64,000 bases of DNA from Pelagomonas calceolata (GCA_918797485.1 CAKKNE010000006.1:3596001-3660000); one strand, 5' to 3'; positions 36,915 through 47,096 are shown, numbered from the stretch's first letter. Translations and numbers: made by a program. Notes: generated from the sequence alone by a model not told the origin.

Positions 36915-37634
36915 TAGCTTACTCCTCGTCGCGGGCGTTGTGGAGGCGCTCGTCGGCCCGCAGCGGACCGCCACGCTCGGCCTCGGCTGCTTCTGGGAGC
37001 CGTCCGAGACTTTACTGAAGCTCGACGGCGTCGTCGACACGAGGTGCGGCTACGCGGGCGCCGCGTTCCCCGACGCGAAGCCGGATTATAATAGCGTCTG
37101 CGGCGGCGACGGCAACGTCGAGTGCGTGCCGGTGTGGAATTCTGCTCGATGGCGTGGGGTTCAACATAGCTCACTGGATGATTTCCACACAGGTGCGTGC
37201 GCGTGACCTACGACGAGGCGCGCGTGTCGTACGAGGACGTTCTGGATGCGGCGTTCGCCGCGGCCAAGCCGGTGCTCGGCTCGCGGCAGTACGCGCCGAT
37301 CGTCTTCGCCGCGAGTGATGAGGAGGCGGAGCGCGCGGCGGCCTGGGTCGCGATAGGCGGCAAGCGCGACGACGGCTTGGAGCGGCGCCAGTTCGCCGTC
37401 GAAACGACGGATACGTTCTGGCTCGCGGAGGGCTACCACCAGGAGTACTGGCAGAAGTGGCGACCGCGCTACGCAGCCCTCTTCGCCCTCGTCGGCCTCC
37501 AATACGCCGATTCCAAACTAGACTTCCTGCCCCCGGCGGCCGACGCCGCCTGCACGGCTCTCGCCGTATGCATCGGCCTCCTGTTCCTCGGGGAACGGGT
37601 CCTCGACTCCGAGACGACAAAGCTAGGCGCCTAA
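36907..37634 (+). CDS. msrA: peptide methionine-S-sulfoxide reductase MsrA with C-terminal TM
   Basis: Two exons (36907-37121, 37193-37634) give 218 residues. A short signal peptide (MRSSLLLVAGVVEALVG) precedes the active-site GLGCFWEPSE (catalytic Cys near 27; Cys, not Sec). VDTRCGYAGAAFPDAKPDY, GNVECVRVTYDEARVSYEDV and FWLAEGYHQEYWQKWRPR are family motifs. A C-terminal hydrophobic segment (ACTALAVCIGLLFLGERV) is extra and suggests a membrane anchor. It repairs oxidised methionine in the secretory or plastid system. The stop is 12 bases from that of the convergent transporter. Confidence 0.9.
37122..37192 (+). mobile_element. introner element, family A, perfect 8-bp duplication (71 bases)
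   Basis: GTGCGTGC occurs at 37122-37129 and 37193-37200. Between them a 63-base element starts CGGTGTGGAATTC and ends GATTTCCACACAG, with a CGATGGCGTGGGG core. Splicing at the GT of the left copy restores GAG-TGC-GTG-CGC, giving ECVRVTYDE as in MsrA relatives. The perfect duplication suggests a recent insertion. Confidence 0.9.
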
Positions 37635-37646
37635 CAAACAATCAAA

Positions 37647-39029
37647 TTAAACAAGGTCCCCCTCCTCGAACTCGTCGCGCGGCCGCTGCCACCGACTGTC
37701 GTCCTGAGGTCGATCGTCCACCAGCTTAATAAAGGCCGCGACCGTCGCAAAGATAAACACCGCCGTGAAGACGAGGAACGTATTTCGGTAGCCTATCTTT
37801 CGGACGGCGAGGCCGCCGAGGGCCGCGCCGACGCCGGATCCCCCGTTGAAGGCCGCCGAGAAGAGGCCCTGGGCGAGTGTCTGCCTATCTGAAGGCATGC
37901 GCGCCTTGGCGCCAACCACGCCCGCCGTGTAGAACAACGCGAACGTGATCCCGTGCAAAGGCTCAACTAATAAAACGAGCCAGGGCCGCCCCGGAAAAAA
38001 CGTGAGAAGGGCGTAGCCCGCGCACCGCGCCGCGTACAAGAGCAAAACGACCACCACCAAGGTCTTCGAGCCGTGCCGCGCGAGCAACCCGTCGGCCGCG
38101 CGCATGACCGGAACCTCCACAGCACATTCCACGAACAGCGCGAGGCCGCAGAGCGTCGCGGCGCCGCCGAGGCCCCGCACGATGAACACGAAGAGGAAAC
38201 TCATGACGAAGCCGAAGCCGGACCCGACACAAGCGCTCGCCGCGAGGAACGCCACGAGGTCGCCCTCGACCTGAGCTGTCCGCGCCTCGTCGTCGTCGGA
38301 GTCGGCGCCGATCTCGAAGGGGTTTATGTTCTTGTCAGGACGAGTGGGCTCGGCCTTCTCCTCCTCGTCGTCCGACTCGAGGCCGCCAATCTCAAAAGGA
38401 TTGGCGTCGGCGGCCGGCGGCGCGCCGCCCTCGTCGGAGTCGGCGACGGAGAACGGGTTGAGGACTCGCGTCGTCACGGACTGGCGGTGCACCTGGTCGT
38501 AATTGCGCTTGGTCTTGGCGGCGGGCACGACATCAACAGCGAAGACCGCGGCGCCGCAGCCGAAGAGCGCCGCGGCGGCGACGCACGGCGAAAATCCATA
38601 ATTCGCATAGACGTAGCCGGCGACCGGCGCCGTCAGGCCCCAGGACAGCGAGCCGTAGAGCCGCGCCGCGCCGAAGGACGCGCGCGCGACGACGCCGGCA
38701 TCCACAAAAGGTATCAGCGGCGCCTCGAAGACGCTCCTCGCTATCAAAACAAGGGCCAGCACACGCGTCCGCGCCGCGACCAAGACCAGGGGCGTGAGCA
38801 ATTGCCAGCAGAGCCAAGACAAAGCGAAGATGGGCCCGCGGCCGCACTTCGCGTCGGCGAGCCAGGCCCAGGCCGGCGAGGCGGCGACGCCGACGAGCCG
38901 CGTCGCTCCTAACAAGAGCCCGAGCTCCGCCTCGGACACGTATCTACTGAGGAAGAGGGGCAGGTAGGGCCACACCAAACAAAGCGCCACGAAGTGGAAG
39001 AAGTAGACCGCGTTCTCCGCGAGAGGCAT
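37647..39029 (-). CDS. MFSD6-like major facilitator with three NPF motifs
   Basis: 460 residues from the ATG at 39029. About 12 helices; ENAVYFFHFVALCLVWPYLP, LLLGATRLVGVAASPAWAWL and PLIPFVDAGVVA fit the MFS_1-like/MFSD6 group. The large central cytosolic loop (about 185-255) carries three spaced repeats, LNPFSVADSDEGG, ANPFEIGGLESDDE and INPFEIGADSDDDE: NPF tripeptides bind EH-domain endocytic proteins. The ATG shares one base with the COX16 stop (TGATG), and there is no separate promoter between them. Substrate unknown. Confidence 0.75.
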   Translation of the reverse strand: MPLAENAVYFFHFVALCLVWPYLPLFLSRYVSEAELGLLLGATRLVGVAASPAWAWLADAKCGRGPIFALSWLCWQLLTPLVLVAARTRVLALVLIARSVFEAPLIPFVDAGVVARASFGAARLYGSLSWGLTAPVAGYVYANYGFSPCVAAAALFGCGAAVFAVDVVPAAKTKRNYDQVHRQSVTTRVLNPFSVADSDEGGAPPAADANPFEIGGLESDDEEEKAEPTRPDKNINPFEIGADSDDDEARTAQVEGDLVAFLAASACVGSGFGFVMSFLFVFIVRGLGGAATLCGLALFVECAVEVPVMRAADGLLARHGSKTLVVVVLLLYAARCAGYALLTFFPGRPWLVLLVEPLHGITFALFYTAGVVGAKARMPSDRQTLAQGLFSAAFNGGSGVGAALGGLAVRKIGYRNTFLVFTAVFIFATVAAFIKLVDDRPQDDSRWQRPRDEFEEGDLV

Positions 39030-39277
39030 CAATCAATCCGCGGGATAGGCTTGTACTCCGGCGCGCCGGGCGTCTCGGACGAGCCGTAGAGCTTCTTCGC
39101 GATCTTGCGGTGCTCCTCCTCGATGGCGAAGGCCTTCGCGGACTGGCTCTTCTGCCGGAGGTCGCGCGCGGCGACCGTACCGCTCGTGAAGCGGCTCAGG
39201 AGGTAGCTACCGCCGGCGCAGAAGAGGAGCAGCGGTGCGCCGCGGGCTGCCAGCTGGAGGAAGGAGGGCTGGGGCAT
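39029..39277 (-). CDS. COX16: COX16-like cytochrome c oxidase assembly protein
   Basis: 82 residues. One inner-membrane helix (GAPLLLFCAGGSYLLSRF, about 13-30) is followed by a charged helix (DLRQKSQSAKAFAIEEEHRK) and a YKPIPRI tail, the layout of COX16, which helps insert the copper-bearing COX2 into mitochondrial complex IV. Length and the GGS-Y/F-L-x-F step after the helix fit the family; identity is moderate because the protein is short. The gene lies 97 bases after a palindrome and its TGA overlaps the next ATG. Confidence 0.7.
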   Translation of the reverse strand: MPQPSFLQLAARGAPLLLFCAGGSYLLSRFTSGTVAARDLRQKSQSAKAFAIEEEHRKIAKKLYGSSETPGAPEYKPIPRID

Positions 39278-39373
39278 GAATTACAGATCAATGCGGCTGC
39301 TTGGCACCCCTGCGAGGCTGCTGCACAGCCCAGGCTGCTTGCTCAGCCTCAGCAGCTCAGGCTGTCTAGGCTC

Positions 39374-39397
39374 GCTAGTGTCTTACAGACCGCTAGC
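39374..39397 (+). promoter_or_regulatory. promoter palindrome, copy 8
   Basis: GCTAGTGTCTTACAGA-CCGCTAGC, closest to the consensus. It is 97 bases upstream of the COX16 start (minus strand) and on the other side faces the 3' end of the BspA-repeat gene, so it serves one direction only. Confidence 0.75.
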
Positions 39398-39543
39398 CGC
39401 GGGCGCCGCGCTGCGGATAGTGACATATCATATCCCTTCGATAATAGTCAATAATTAATTAGTTTGTCTGCTCCGCGCGAAGGGAAGGGCTTGCGGGCGA
39501 CGGGAGGGGCCAAGACGCGGGTGGATGCCGGGGGCTGCTCGAC

Positions 39544-40430
39544 TTAGAACGCGACGCCGAGGAGGGCGACCGTCACGAGGAGGCCGAACGCGACGGAGCG
39601 GGCCTTGGCGCCGTCGCTGCCCAGCGCGGCACAAGTCGCGAGACTCGCCGGACATTCGCTTGCGTCTTCCTTCTGCTCGACGCCGCACGACGTCGCGTCA
39701 CACTTGGATTGACCGGTTCTGATGTCCACGTCGTCGTCCACGCACCAGCCGAGGTCCTGGTCGAAGGCCTCGGCGCGGTCGAACATCCACTTCATATCCG
39801 TGACCTGGGCGACCTGCCAGTTGCTGAGGTCCTGGTTAAAGGCCGAGGCGACGTTGAACATCGAGTTCATGTTCTCGACGTTGTGGACGCACCAGCCGCC
39901 GATCGGTTGGTTGAAAATCGTGGCGTACGCGAACATGTTGCTCATATCCGTGACCTTCGAGACGTCCCAGCCGCCGATATTCCCGTCGTGCACTATACCG
40001 GCGCAGCCATTACAGGTCGAAATGACATTGTTGAAGGTACTCGCGCCCTTGAACATCCCGTGCATGTCCGTGACGCCGGAGGTGTCCCACGCGCTGATGT
40101 CGGCAAAGAAGCTCGATGCGCCGGAGTTGTAGTAGGCGCAGCTCGTCAGCTTGCAAAACAACTCCGACATGTCGGTCACCCCCGACGTGTCCCACGTCTC
40201 TATTTTGCCGTACGTCGCGTCGGCGGCGGAGCGGTCCGTAAAATATAGGGTCACTGCCGTGCGGATGGTCTCATCATCCATCGCGTACTGGAGCTGACCT
40301 GTGCGTAAATCAACCAGTGCGTCGGGTGCGGTTTGATTCTCATGCGCGGGAGCTGACGGCGCGCGTCCGCTGCCGCGGCGGCGACGGCGAGGATCGAGAG
40401 CAGGTGCCAGCATGCATCGAGGACGTTCAT
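39544..40430 (-). CDS. BspA-like (DUF285) surface repeat protein
   Basis: Two exons (40430-40358, 40298-39544) give 275 residues. The first exon supplies a signal peptide (MNVLDACWHLLSILAVAAAA, then ADA). About five DUF285 repeats follow: IETWDTSGVTDMSELF, ISAWDTSGVTDMHGMF, IGGWDVSKVTDMSNMF, IGGWCVHNVENMNSMF, LSNWQVAQVTDMKWMF. Cys pairs lie between repeats. The C-terminus is hydrophobic (ARSVAFGLLVTVALLGVAF), a membrane or lipid-anchor signal. Such solenoids are extracellular adhesion-like proteins in bacteria and many algae. The longer frame to 40554 in the track of the second exon lacks a signal peptide; the spliced form is preferred. Confidence 0.85.
40299..40357 (-). mobile_element. introner element, family A, perfect 8-bp duplication (59 bases)
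   Basis: Sense GTCAGCTC lies on both sides (plus-strand 40350-40357 and 40291-40298). The left end is degenerate (CCGCGCATGAGAATCAAACC); the right half GCACCCGACGCACTGG-TTGATTTACGCACAG is nearly identical to that of the element at 63411. Splicing joins the signal peptide to the repeats (DARRQLQYAM). Confidence 0.85.
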
Positions 40431-40627
40431 CGCGCCCCAAAAAAGGTGTACCTACGCTGCGGTCATCCGCGCGCCGCCCGGCTCGGGGTGCGGGAGCTAG
40501 GGGCAGCGCGAAGCTGCAGCGCGGCGCGCGCCGGGGTAAGGGGGGGGGGCTCAACTTACGCGTGCAAGCAAGCGGCGTGGACAGCTCTTCAAAGCTTCAA
40601 CGTTGTGGGCAGCTCCTGAGGAAGCTT

Positions 40628-40652
40628 GCTAGTGGCTTTATAGGCCGCTAGC
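40628..40652 (+). promoter_or_regulatory. promoter palindrome, copy 9
   Basis: GCTAGTGGCTTTATAGG-CCGCTAGC, 198 bases upstream of the BspA-repeat start at 40430 (minus). The upstream neighbour is on the same strand and ends at 40709. Confidence 0.65.
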
Positions 40653-40708
40653 ACGGATTTCCTAAACCGCGGGCGCCCAGCTTGCCACGATCAAAACACA
40701 CACACTTT

Positions 40709-41704
40709 TTACTCGGAGAGAAAATCCCGCACGCGCCACCGCGACCGGTCGGCCGGCAGCACGGAGTTCGACCCGTGGAGGCCGTCGGGCAGGGGCCAGG
40801 CGTGCTGGGCGGACACGGTGCAGTAGAAGAGGATGCGTCTTTTATTGGACGTGTTGCCGAGGCCGCAGTGCAGCACGCGCGAGTCGAAGATCGCGACGTC
40901 GCCCGTTTGTAAATTTGACTGGACGGCCTTGCGGGACGAGATGTAGGTCTCCTGGTCCTGGCGCCGCACGTTCCAAAGCGTGTGGTCCGTGTGTGTTTGT
41001 GGTAAAAACAGCGTGTGGCCCATGTCGTCGTCGACGTCCTGCAGCGCGATGAAACACGTGTACAGCGGCTCCATGCTGGCGGACGGGTACTGGGGGCAGG
41101 GCAGCACGATCGTGTCCGCGTGGATGCACTGGCGCGGCGCGCCGGGGTCCGCCACGAGCGACGAGATCTCGTGCAAGGTGGCGTCCAAGCCGACGAGCGG
41201 TTCGAGTAGAGGCCGCAACCGCTCAAAGAACTCGGATAACGCCGCCCGGACCTCGGGCGCGTCGACGGGCTGGTACAGGTCCTGCCGCGTCCCGAACACG
41301 CCTTTCCCGCGGCAGTTCACGCCGCCGAAGCGCGACTCGAAGGGCGCGCCGCCCTCTTCGACCTCGGCCATGGCCACGTCCCGCCGGTCCTCCACAAAAG
41401 CGCGCAAGGTGGCGGCTGTCTCCGGTGTTAATGCCTCCGGGACACCAACGCAGCCCTCCCGTTCGAGCAATTTGGCCAGCGTCGGACCTTTCTCGGTCAT
41501 CATGCTGAAGGGCGCGGCCGGCAGCTTCTTGACGTCCTTGATGAGCTTTTTCCCTTCCTTCACCGCCAACATCTCCGCGTTTTTGGCAGCCACGGCGGCG
41601 AAGAGGCCGCCTTGGGAGGTCGTGGCGCCGGGGTTCGCTACCGGTGCGGCGAGGCCATTGGACGTGGCTGCGCTCGCGGCGAGGACGAGCAGTGTGAGTT
41701 GCAT
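40709..41704 (-). CDS. PhyH-like 2OG-Fe(II) dioxygenase with presequence
   Basis: 331 residues from MQLTLLVLAASAATSNGLAA, a signal peptide; the open frame continues to 41911 but that part looks non-coding. QCIHADTIVLPCPQY gives H-x-D near residue 190, DVAIFDSRVLHCGLGNTSNK the distal His near 280, and KRRILFY the Arg that binds 2-oxoglutarate. ALQDVDDDMGHTLFLPQTHT is typical of phytanoyl-CoA dioxygenase-type enzymes. It hydroxylates an unknown small molecule, probably in the plastid or secretory system. A palindrome lies 276 bases upstream. Confidence 0.82.
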   Translation of the reverse strand: MQLTLLVLAASAATSNGLAAPVANPGATTSQGGLFAAVAAKNAEMLAVKEGKKLIKDVKKLPAAPFSMMTEKGPTLAKLLEREGCVGVPEALTPETAATLRAFVEDRRDVAMAEVEEGGAPFESRFGGVNCRGKGVFGTRQDLYQPVDAPEVRAALSEFFERLRPLLEPLVGLDATLHEISSLVADPGAPRQCIHADTIVLPCPQYPSASMEPLYTCFIALQDVDDDMGHTLFLPQTHTDHTLWNVRRQDQETYISSRKAVQSNLQTGDVAIFDSRVLHCGLGNTSNKRRILFYCTVSAQHAWPLPDGLHGSNSVLPADRSRWRVRDFLSE

Positions 41705-41979
41705 TGCTTCGCGGCGATGGCGTCTCGCCGTGAGCGTTGCGAAATGTTGCCTCGTGTGTCGCTGCGATGGCGTGCGGCGGTGGCACCTACAGCCCAGCGC
41801 GAGCGATGGCCTGACCGCTGAGTAAGGCCTAGCTTGCAAAGCCTCACAGCAACCTCGGAAGTGCAGCGAAACCGTCTCTTCAGCAGGATTGATGTTAGTA
41901 GTCTCCCGCACGCAGCTCGGTTGTGTCCAGTAGCCGCTAAAATGCCGCTGGCGTGTCGTGCAAGCACGCGCACGCGCTA

Positions 41980-42003
41980 GCTAGCGTCCGGTAAGCCACT
42001 AGC
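41980..42003 (-). promoter_or_regulatory. promoter palindrome, copy 10
   Basis: On the minus strand GCTAGTGGCTTACCGGA-CGCTAGC, with an extra GCTAG overlapping its right end. It is 276 bases upstream of the dioxygenase start at 41704. The rest of the 562-base gap up to 42266 is GC-rich with runs of G (e.g. 42164-42190) and no gene. Confidence 0.7.
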
Positions 42004-42266
42004 AAACTCTCGCTCCCCTACCCAGCTTGATTTCGGCCTCGTCGTAAGAAAGGAGCCAGCGGCCAGTTCCACATCCTGATGGGGGGCGTCCCGAAAGAGG
42101 GGGGGCGTGCGAGTCCATGCGACTCAGCCCTTGCGTCCTAGACTCCTAGTCCAGCCGGACGGGTGGGCCCGGGGGGAGCGGGAGGGGTACGGGGGACCCT
42201 GCGACGTAACTAGCCTGAGCCTGGCGTAGAATATTCAATCAACTTTTTAGAAGGGAAGGAGACGAA

Positions 42267-45200
42267 CTACCTCCCGCGCCCGCCCATCAGCGGGTTGATC
42301 ATGACCGCGTCGTGACTCTCGACGACAGGAGGCGCCGCCGCCGCGCTGTCAGCCGTACCCGACGTCCCAATGCACGTGTGGATCTTGTCGTCCGACGTGT
42401 CCAACGCCTTCAGGATGACCTGCAGGTCCTTCACCGTGACCTGCTCCGCCAAGCGGGGATAGTCGCGTAAACCCATTAGAGTTTTTTGCGGGATCGCGTC
42501 CATGCCACAACCCGTGAGCTGCTCGCACCAGTACTTGTTCGACGTGAGTTCCGCGAGATGTCTGTTGACCAACACCCGCCTTGCCGCTTCCAAATTGTCC
42601 GCGGTTGGCGGACTGGAACCACCGAGCGCCTGCAGCGTCTCGCGACACGCGTCTAACGCTTTTTCGGCGTTCGCCGGCGAGGCGGTCACCGAAACGAGGT
42701 ACCAGCCGCCCTTGATGCGCTCGTGCTCGCTGAATCTGAAATTCGCGTCATAGGTGAGTTGCTTCCGCTCGCGCACGACGGAGAACAACCTTCTATTAGC
42801 GACCTCCTGCACTAATGACAAAGCTACGGCCGCAAATAGAGGGTGGCGCCACCGTTCCGGCGCTTTCGAGAGGTCCGACGTGCCTAGCAACCTTTCAACT
42901 AGTGTTCGGCCATCCGCGAGCACGCCTAGTCGGTTCGGCGCGGCGCCCATGACGTAAGCCACTGCCCTGGGGTCGGAATCAGGCACGTGGACCCGTCGAG
43001 GCTCACCTGGAGAAGCTGGCAACTTAGCATTCGTAGACGAGGGATCCCTATCAGTCAAAGGTTCGACGTCCGTCGGCCGTGGAACAGCACCGACGTACGC
43101 GACAGCGAGTCGTTCACACTCCGCCGCGTCGAAATCCCCAACAACCGAAATCTCGACGTTCGCCGGGTCGAGCTGCGCCATCATGCACTGCTCCACATCC
43201 TCAAGCTTGAGAGCATCGGCATCGGCCTTACCTAGCGAGAGGAACCTCTCATCTCTACCCAGCAGATCTTCCAGTAATTTTTCTTGAGCAGCACCTTCCA
43301 TCGACCTCAACGACGTTTCTGTTTGTTGCTCGTGGCCGATCTGGGCCCTCCGAAACGCGTCGGGCTCCCACAGGAACGCACCGGGATACAGGATCTTGTG
43401 CACCAACTGCAGCGCCGCTTCCACACCGGAACACCCACCACTCCTAGGCGGCGGCGTCGGGAAGCCAAAGTCCACGGTGATCTTCTCCTCAGAACAGGTC
43501 ACCTCGACCATGATCAGGCGGTCCACGCAAAATAGCTCGACCTGTTCGCGCGACCAGGGGTCGAAGGCGCCGCCCTCCTGGAGCGTGCGGGCGCCCACTG
43601 CTGCCGATCCTAAAGCGGATTTGAGGGCAGCCTCGCCTTCCCTGCCTCCCGCCATGGTTAATCGTAGAGCGCCGCGCTGGGCTTCATGAGGTAACCCTTT
43701 CACCATAATTCTAGCACCATTGGCCAGTCGCTGCGCGCGGACACCTAGCGCAGCGGCAGCTTTGGCCTCCTCGTCCCCAGCGACCTCCGCGAAAGTTCTG
43801 GGAACGACCTTCTCGGGAAGCATCTTTGCCACATCTTCGCGCTCCATCAACGCCGCCGGGATGATGAGCTCGGGCTCCGGCTCGATGGGCTCCGTCGCGG
43901 CCTTCGCCGCTACGGCTAGTAACTGCTCCGAATCGATCTTCACCGGCGTCCCATCCGCGAGGAACGCCGGACTACACGCGATCATGGCAGAAGGTCTGGC
44001 CGCATCTGGTGCGCCGAAGTCCACCACATGCGCCATCAGATCTCTCGCGACGGCGTTGACCTCGTCCAGCTGGAGCGATTGCACCGCGAGGACCTGCGTC
44101 GAACGACGGCGTCGCGACACTCCCCTCACGAGACGCGTGGACTCTCTGACGGCCGCGTCGACGGCGTCGATGCGACTCGGCATCGCGTCGACGCCATCGC
44201 CGCGACAGCGTCACGTTCACGAGACATGTAGACTCTCTGACGGCCGCGTCGGCGTCGAGGCGACGCAGTCTCATGAAGACGCCATCGCCGCGACCTCGAA
44301 GTTCGGAAAAGTTCGGACACCGAGGCGGCACGGTGGCCTCATGAGCAGTGGCCGGGTCCATGAACGTGTGCTCGCAGGCCACGGTCTCCATCAAATGTGT
44401 GAGTTGTTCCCCATGCGCTAACTGGTCGCCCATCGCGGCTAATTGCTCCGAATCCGTGACCAACGCGGCGCCGAAGCGCTCCAATTCGGACTGCGTGAGG
44501 CCGAACTGGCCCATGCGTCGCGTCTCCTTCACGGCGGCCGCCACCGCCTCCTCCCACCGCGCCGCGTCGCCGTTCATATCTAAAGAACACACCGCACACG
44601 CCTCCCGCGCCGAGTCGAGGTGCTGGAACTCGACGAACGAGAACAGGGGCTCCGCTCTGGCTAGGACATTGAGTCGAACTTGTAGCGCCGACAGCACGAT
44701 GCGCTTCGTCGTCACGGCTCTGTGCTCCGCTAGCGTCGTGATTCTCTCCACGGGCCTCTTCGCGAACAAGTGAAACGAGAACTGCTGCAGCAGCTCGTGC
44801 TGGAACACATGAGCGCGTACGGGGACACCTGTAGAAGGATGGGGCACGGCCGGGACGTCGAGCGGCAGCAAGTACTCGTTCTTCTGGTCATCCGTCATTT
44901 CCAGAATACGTTCACCATCAAGAGGCACCGCACTCGTCTGGTCGAACCTCCCACCGGACCATTCATGGACAATCGGAGGAAAGTGCCGCGACTGGGCCTT
45001 CAGGCAGGGCGGCACGGGGTTCGGACTGGTTGCCTTAGGAACACCGTCGAACGCCGTGCGGATGGCCAATTCCACGTCGTCGGCCTTGACGTCGCCCACC
45101 ACATACAGCAAAGCGTTGTCCGGCCGGTAGTGTTCGCTGTGGAACTTGACCACATCGTCGACACTCCATGCCTTAATCTGCTCCTCCAAGCCGATGGGAA

Positions 45201-45861
45201 ACCTTCTCGCCAAAGCGTTTTCGGCGTGTAGCGTCCTCAGGATCTGGCACTCGACGCGGTACTCGATCGTGTTGACCATGGACATCTCGGACAGGACCGC
45301 AGCGCGCTCCTTTTCCACGCGGGCCGGGAGGAACTGCGCTTGGAGCACCTCGCAGAGAGCATCTAAAGCTCGTGGTAACATGGCGCCGCCTCTCCCCAAA
45401 AGTAACTGGTTGAGAGCACCTTCCGGTAAGGGCGCTTCCAGCGGGCAGCACGCGTAAAACACCGTGTGGTGGAAGTCCGTGTAGGCGTTCGTCTGTGAAC
45501 CGGTGCCGAAGAGCCGTTCCCTCTTCCTCGAACCCATGTAGGCCACGTGCTCGACCAAGTGGGCGATGCCCTGCTGGTCTTCCCGCTCGTCGGCCGAGCC
45601 CGCGAAGACCTCGAGATGGGCTTCGAAGCGCCCTGCTGGTGAGGCGTTCGGGAGGATGACGTACTCCAGACCATTTTTGAGGGTCCCTTTCCGGAAGGCC
45701 GGATGTGTGGGTAATTTAGCGTCGGGCTTTAGGAGCGTTTCGACCATGGCCGGCGCCGCGCGTAAGGAGGGCCGCGCCGTCTTGAGCGTCGGGAGCGGCT
45801 TCGCGACGAACGCCGCGGTCGCGGCGGCGTAGGCCGCCGCGAGGACATGGAACAGCGCCAT
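42267..45861 (-). CDS. SPP: stromal processing peptidase (M16 metallopeptidase)
   Basis: Two exons (45861-44332, 44093-42267) give 1118 residues. The presequence MALFHVLAAAYAAATAAFVAKP has the signal-plus-AF layout for a secondary plastid. GIAHLVEHVAYMGSRKRERL holds the inverted zinc motif HLVEH near residue 100; LFGTGSQTNAYTDFHHTVFY and MVNTIEYRVECQILRTLHAE, RRFPIGLEEQIKAWSVDD closely follow plant SPP rather than mitochondrial MPP. It removes transit peptides from imported plastid proteins. A second, inactive M16 repeat forms the C-terminal half. The splice site is my best in-frame choice (HEAT-VLAVQSL). Confidence 0.92.
44094..44331 (-). mobile_element. introner-like intron, family B, tandem double copy (238 bases)
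   Basis: In sense the intron holds two copies of CGTCGACGCGGCCGTC-AGAGAGTC(T/C)AC, each preceded by GGCGATGGCGTC, with the unit repeating about every 90 bases. The same unit is in the intron at 6208. Proposed donor GTGCCGCC, acceptor TTCGACGCAG. Without removal the frame runs into repeat-encoded Arg-rich sequence. Confidence 0.65.
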
Positions 45862-46277
45862 GGCTCAGAGCGCTTCGCGGTCAGGCGGCGCGCAGGGAAG
45901 GTCGCTCTCCTAGCAGCAACCAGGTGTGAGGGCTCACGGCGGCGCGTTTCACACAACCACACGCAGCCGCTGCGACCTATAATCGCTAAGGCAGGCGCGC
46001 AGCGCTCAGCTCTTATCGCGCTGGGGCCGCACGACGCCACGCTCCTCAGCAAAGCCTTGGCTTTGCCTCACGCCCATCTCTCAGCGCCTCGCGCTACGCG
46101 TCTTTTGTACCCTCCAGGACGGCTCTGACGCACCGAATCAGCGGCCGAAGCCGTTTCTGCGGATTTAGGCTTTTTCGTGCGGGTTCCTCACTCGAACGAG
46201 TACGCAGCGCCACGCCCTCGCCGCGACCCACCCCAGCCCCGAAGAAGGAGAAGCCTAGTATGTATACCCGACTACTA
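45862..46277. other. spacer between peptidase promoter and TFIIS 3' end
   Basis: 416 bases. No palindrome, introner or gene seen; several weak GC-rich frames on both strands look like chance. Confidence 0.35.
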
Positions 46278-47096
46278 CTAGAAGCGCCAACGATGTCCGC
46301 AGTCCGCGCACTCGAAGAACTGCGTCATGGGCTCGTCGCCGGACCGCGTCTGCTTCTCGTAGTTCGACACCTTCGTCGACTTGCACTTACCGCAGGGGTA
46401 CATCGTTTTGCTATTATCAATCCCGATCGACTTGTCCATGCGATCCCTATTCTTTCGTTCCCAGTCTAGCGATCTAGCGTCGTGCTGATATTCGGCCATT
46501 TTTCTTCGTTCTTCTTGCTTGTCTTTCGTGGCTAATTGATCAGCATCCAATTCGAGTAGTTTTTCGGGCGTTAACTTGCGAGAATTGACGTCGCTTCGCA
46601 ATTCCGAGTTTTTCTTCAGGTTGAACGACAATTGTCGTAATTTCGCGACGTAGTCTCTCTTTTGATCGGGAACTGCGAGGTTGGGCCACTTCCTATGCAA
46701 AGCTAGTTCTACGGCCTCCGCGGCGGGGTACGAGTCGGCATCGGACGCATCTTCACCTAGCGTCGCCTGGAGCTTCTTTCGGGCCGCTTGCCTTGTTGCG
46801 TCTCCTAAATCCTCGACGGCGAACGAATGTGTTTTTGGGGGTGGTGCCGGTGCCTTCGTCTGAGGCACGCCCGCAGCGGCGGCCAAACCCTTCCACTGCT
46901 TTATGAGTAACTTGGCCTCGGTAGCAACGCTCTCATTCTCGTGCTTCCTCAACTTAGAAACGACGGCGCCGCACTTGAGCTCGTGCAAAATTGGGACAGT
47001 GACCGGTGCTTTGGCCAATGCTCGCAGGACGTCGGCGATCTGTTCTGGTTGGTCGGCTTTCGTGAGGGTTTTCACGAGGCCGCGGACCTCCTCCAT
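46278..47096 (-). CDS. TFIIS: transcription elongation factor TFIIS
   Basis: 272 residues, single exon. The N-terminal LW/TND domain (about 1-80, VPILHELKCGAVVSKLRKHE), central domain (about 110-210, ARKKLQATL, QKRDYVAKLRQLSFNLKKNS, SRKLTPEKLLELDADQLATK) and C-terminal zinc ribbon (about 230-272, YPCGKCKSTKVSNYEKQTRS, then GDEPMT and CADCGHRWRF) are all present. The invariant Asp-Glu pair of the ribbon loop is intact, so it should stimulate RNA cleavage by backtracked RNA polymerase II. Confidence 0.95.
   Translation of the reverse strand: MEEVRGLVKTLTKADQPEQIADVLRALAKAPVTVPILHELKCGAVVSKLRKHENESVATEAKLLIKQWKGLAAAAGVPQTKAPAPPPKTHSFAVEDLGDATRQAARKKLQATLGEDASDADSYPAAEAVELALHRKWPNLAVPDQKRDYVAKLRQLSFNLKKNSELRSDVNSRKLTPEKLLELDADQLATKDKQEERRKMAEYQHDARSLDWERKNRDRMDKSIGIDNSKTMYPCGKCKSTKVSNYEKQTRSGDEPMTQFFECADCGHRWRF

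Noticed and set aside
39544-40554. BspA-repeat gene as one unspliced frame from 40554
   Set aside because: The unspliced N-terminus is Arg/Pro-rich without a signal peptide; a perfect 8-bp duplication and introner end show an intron, and splicing gives a clean signal peptide.
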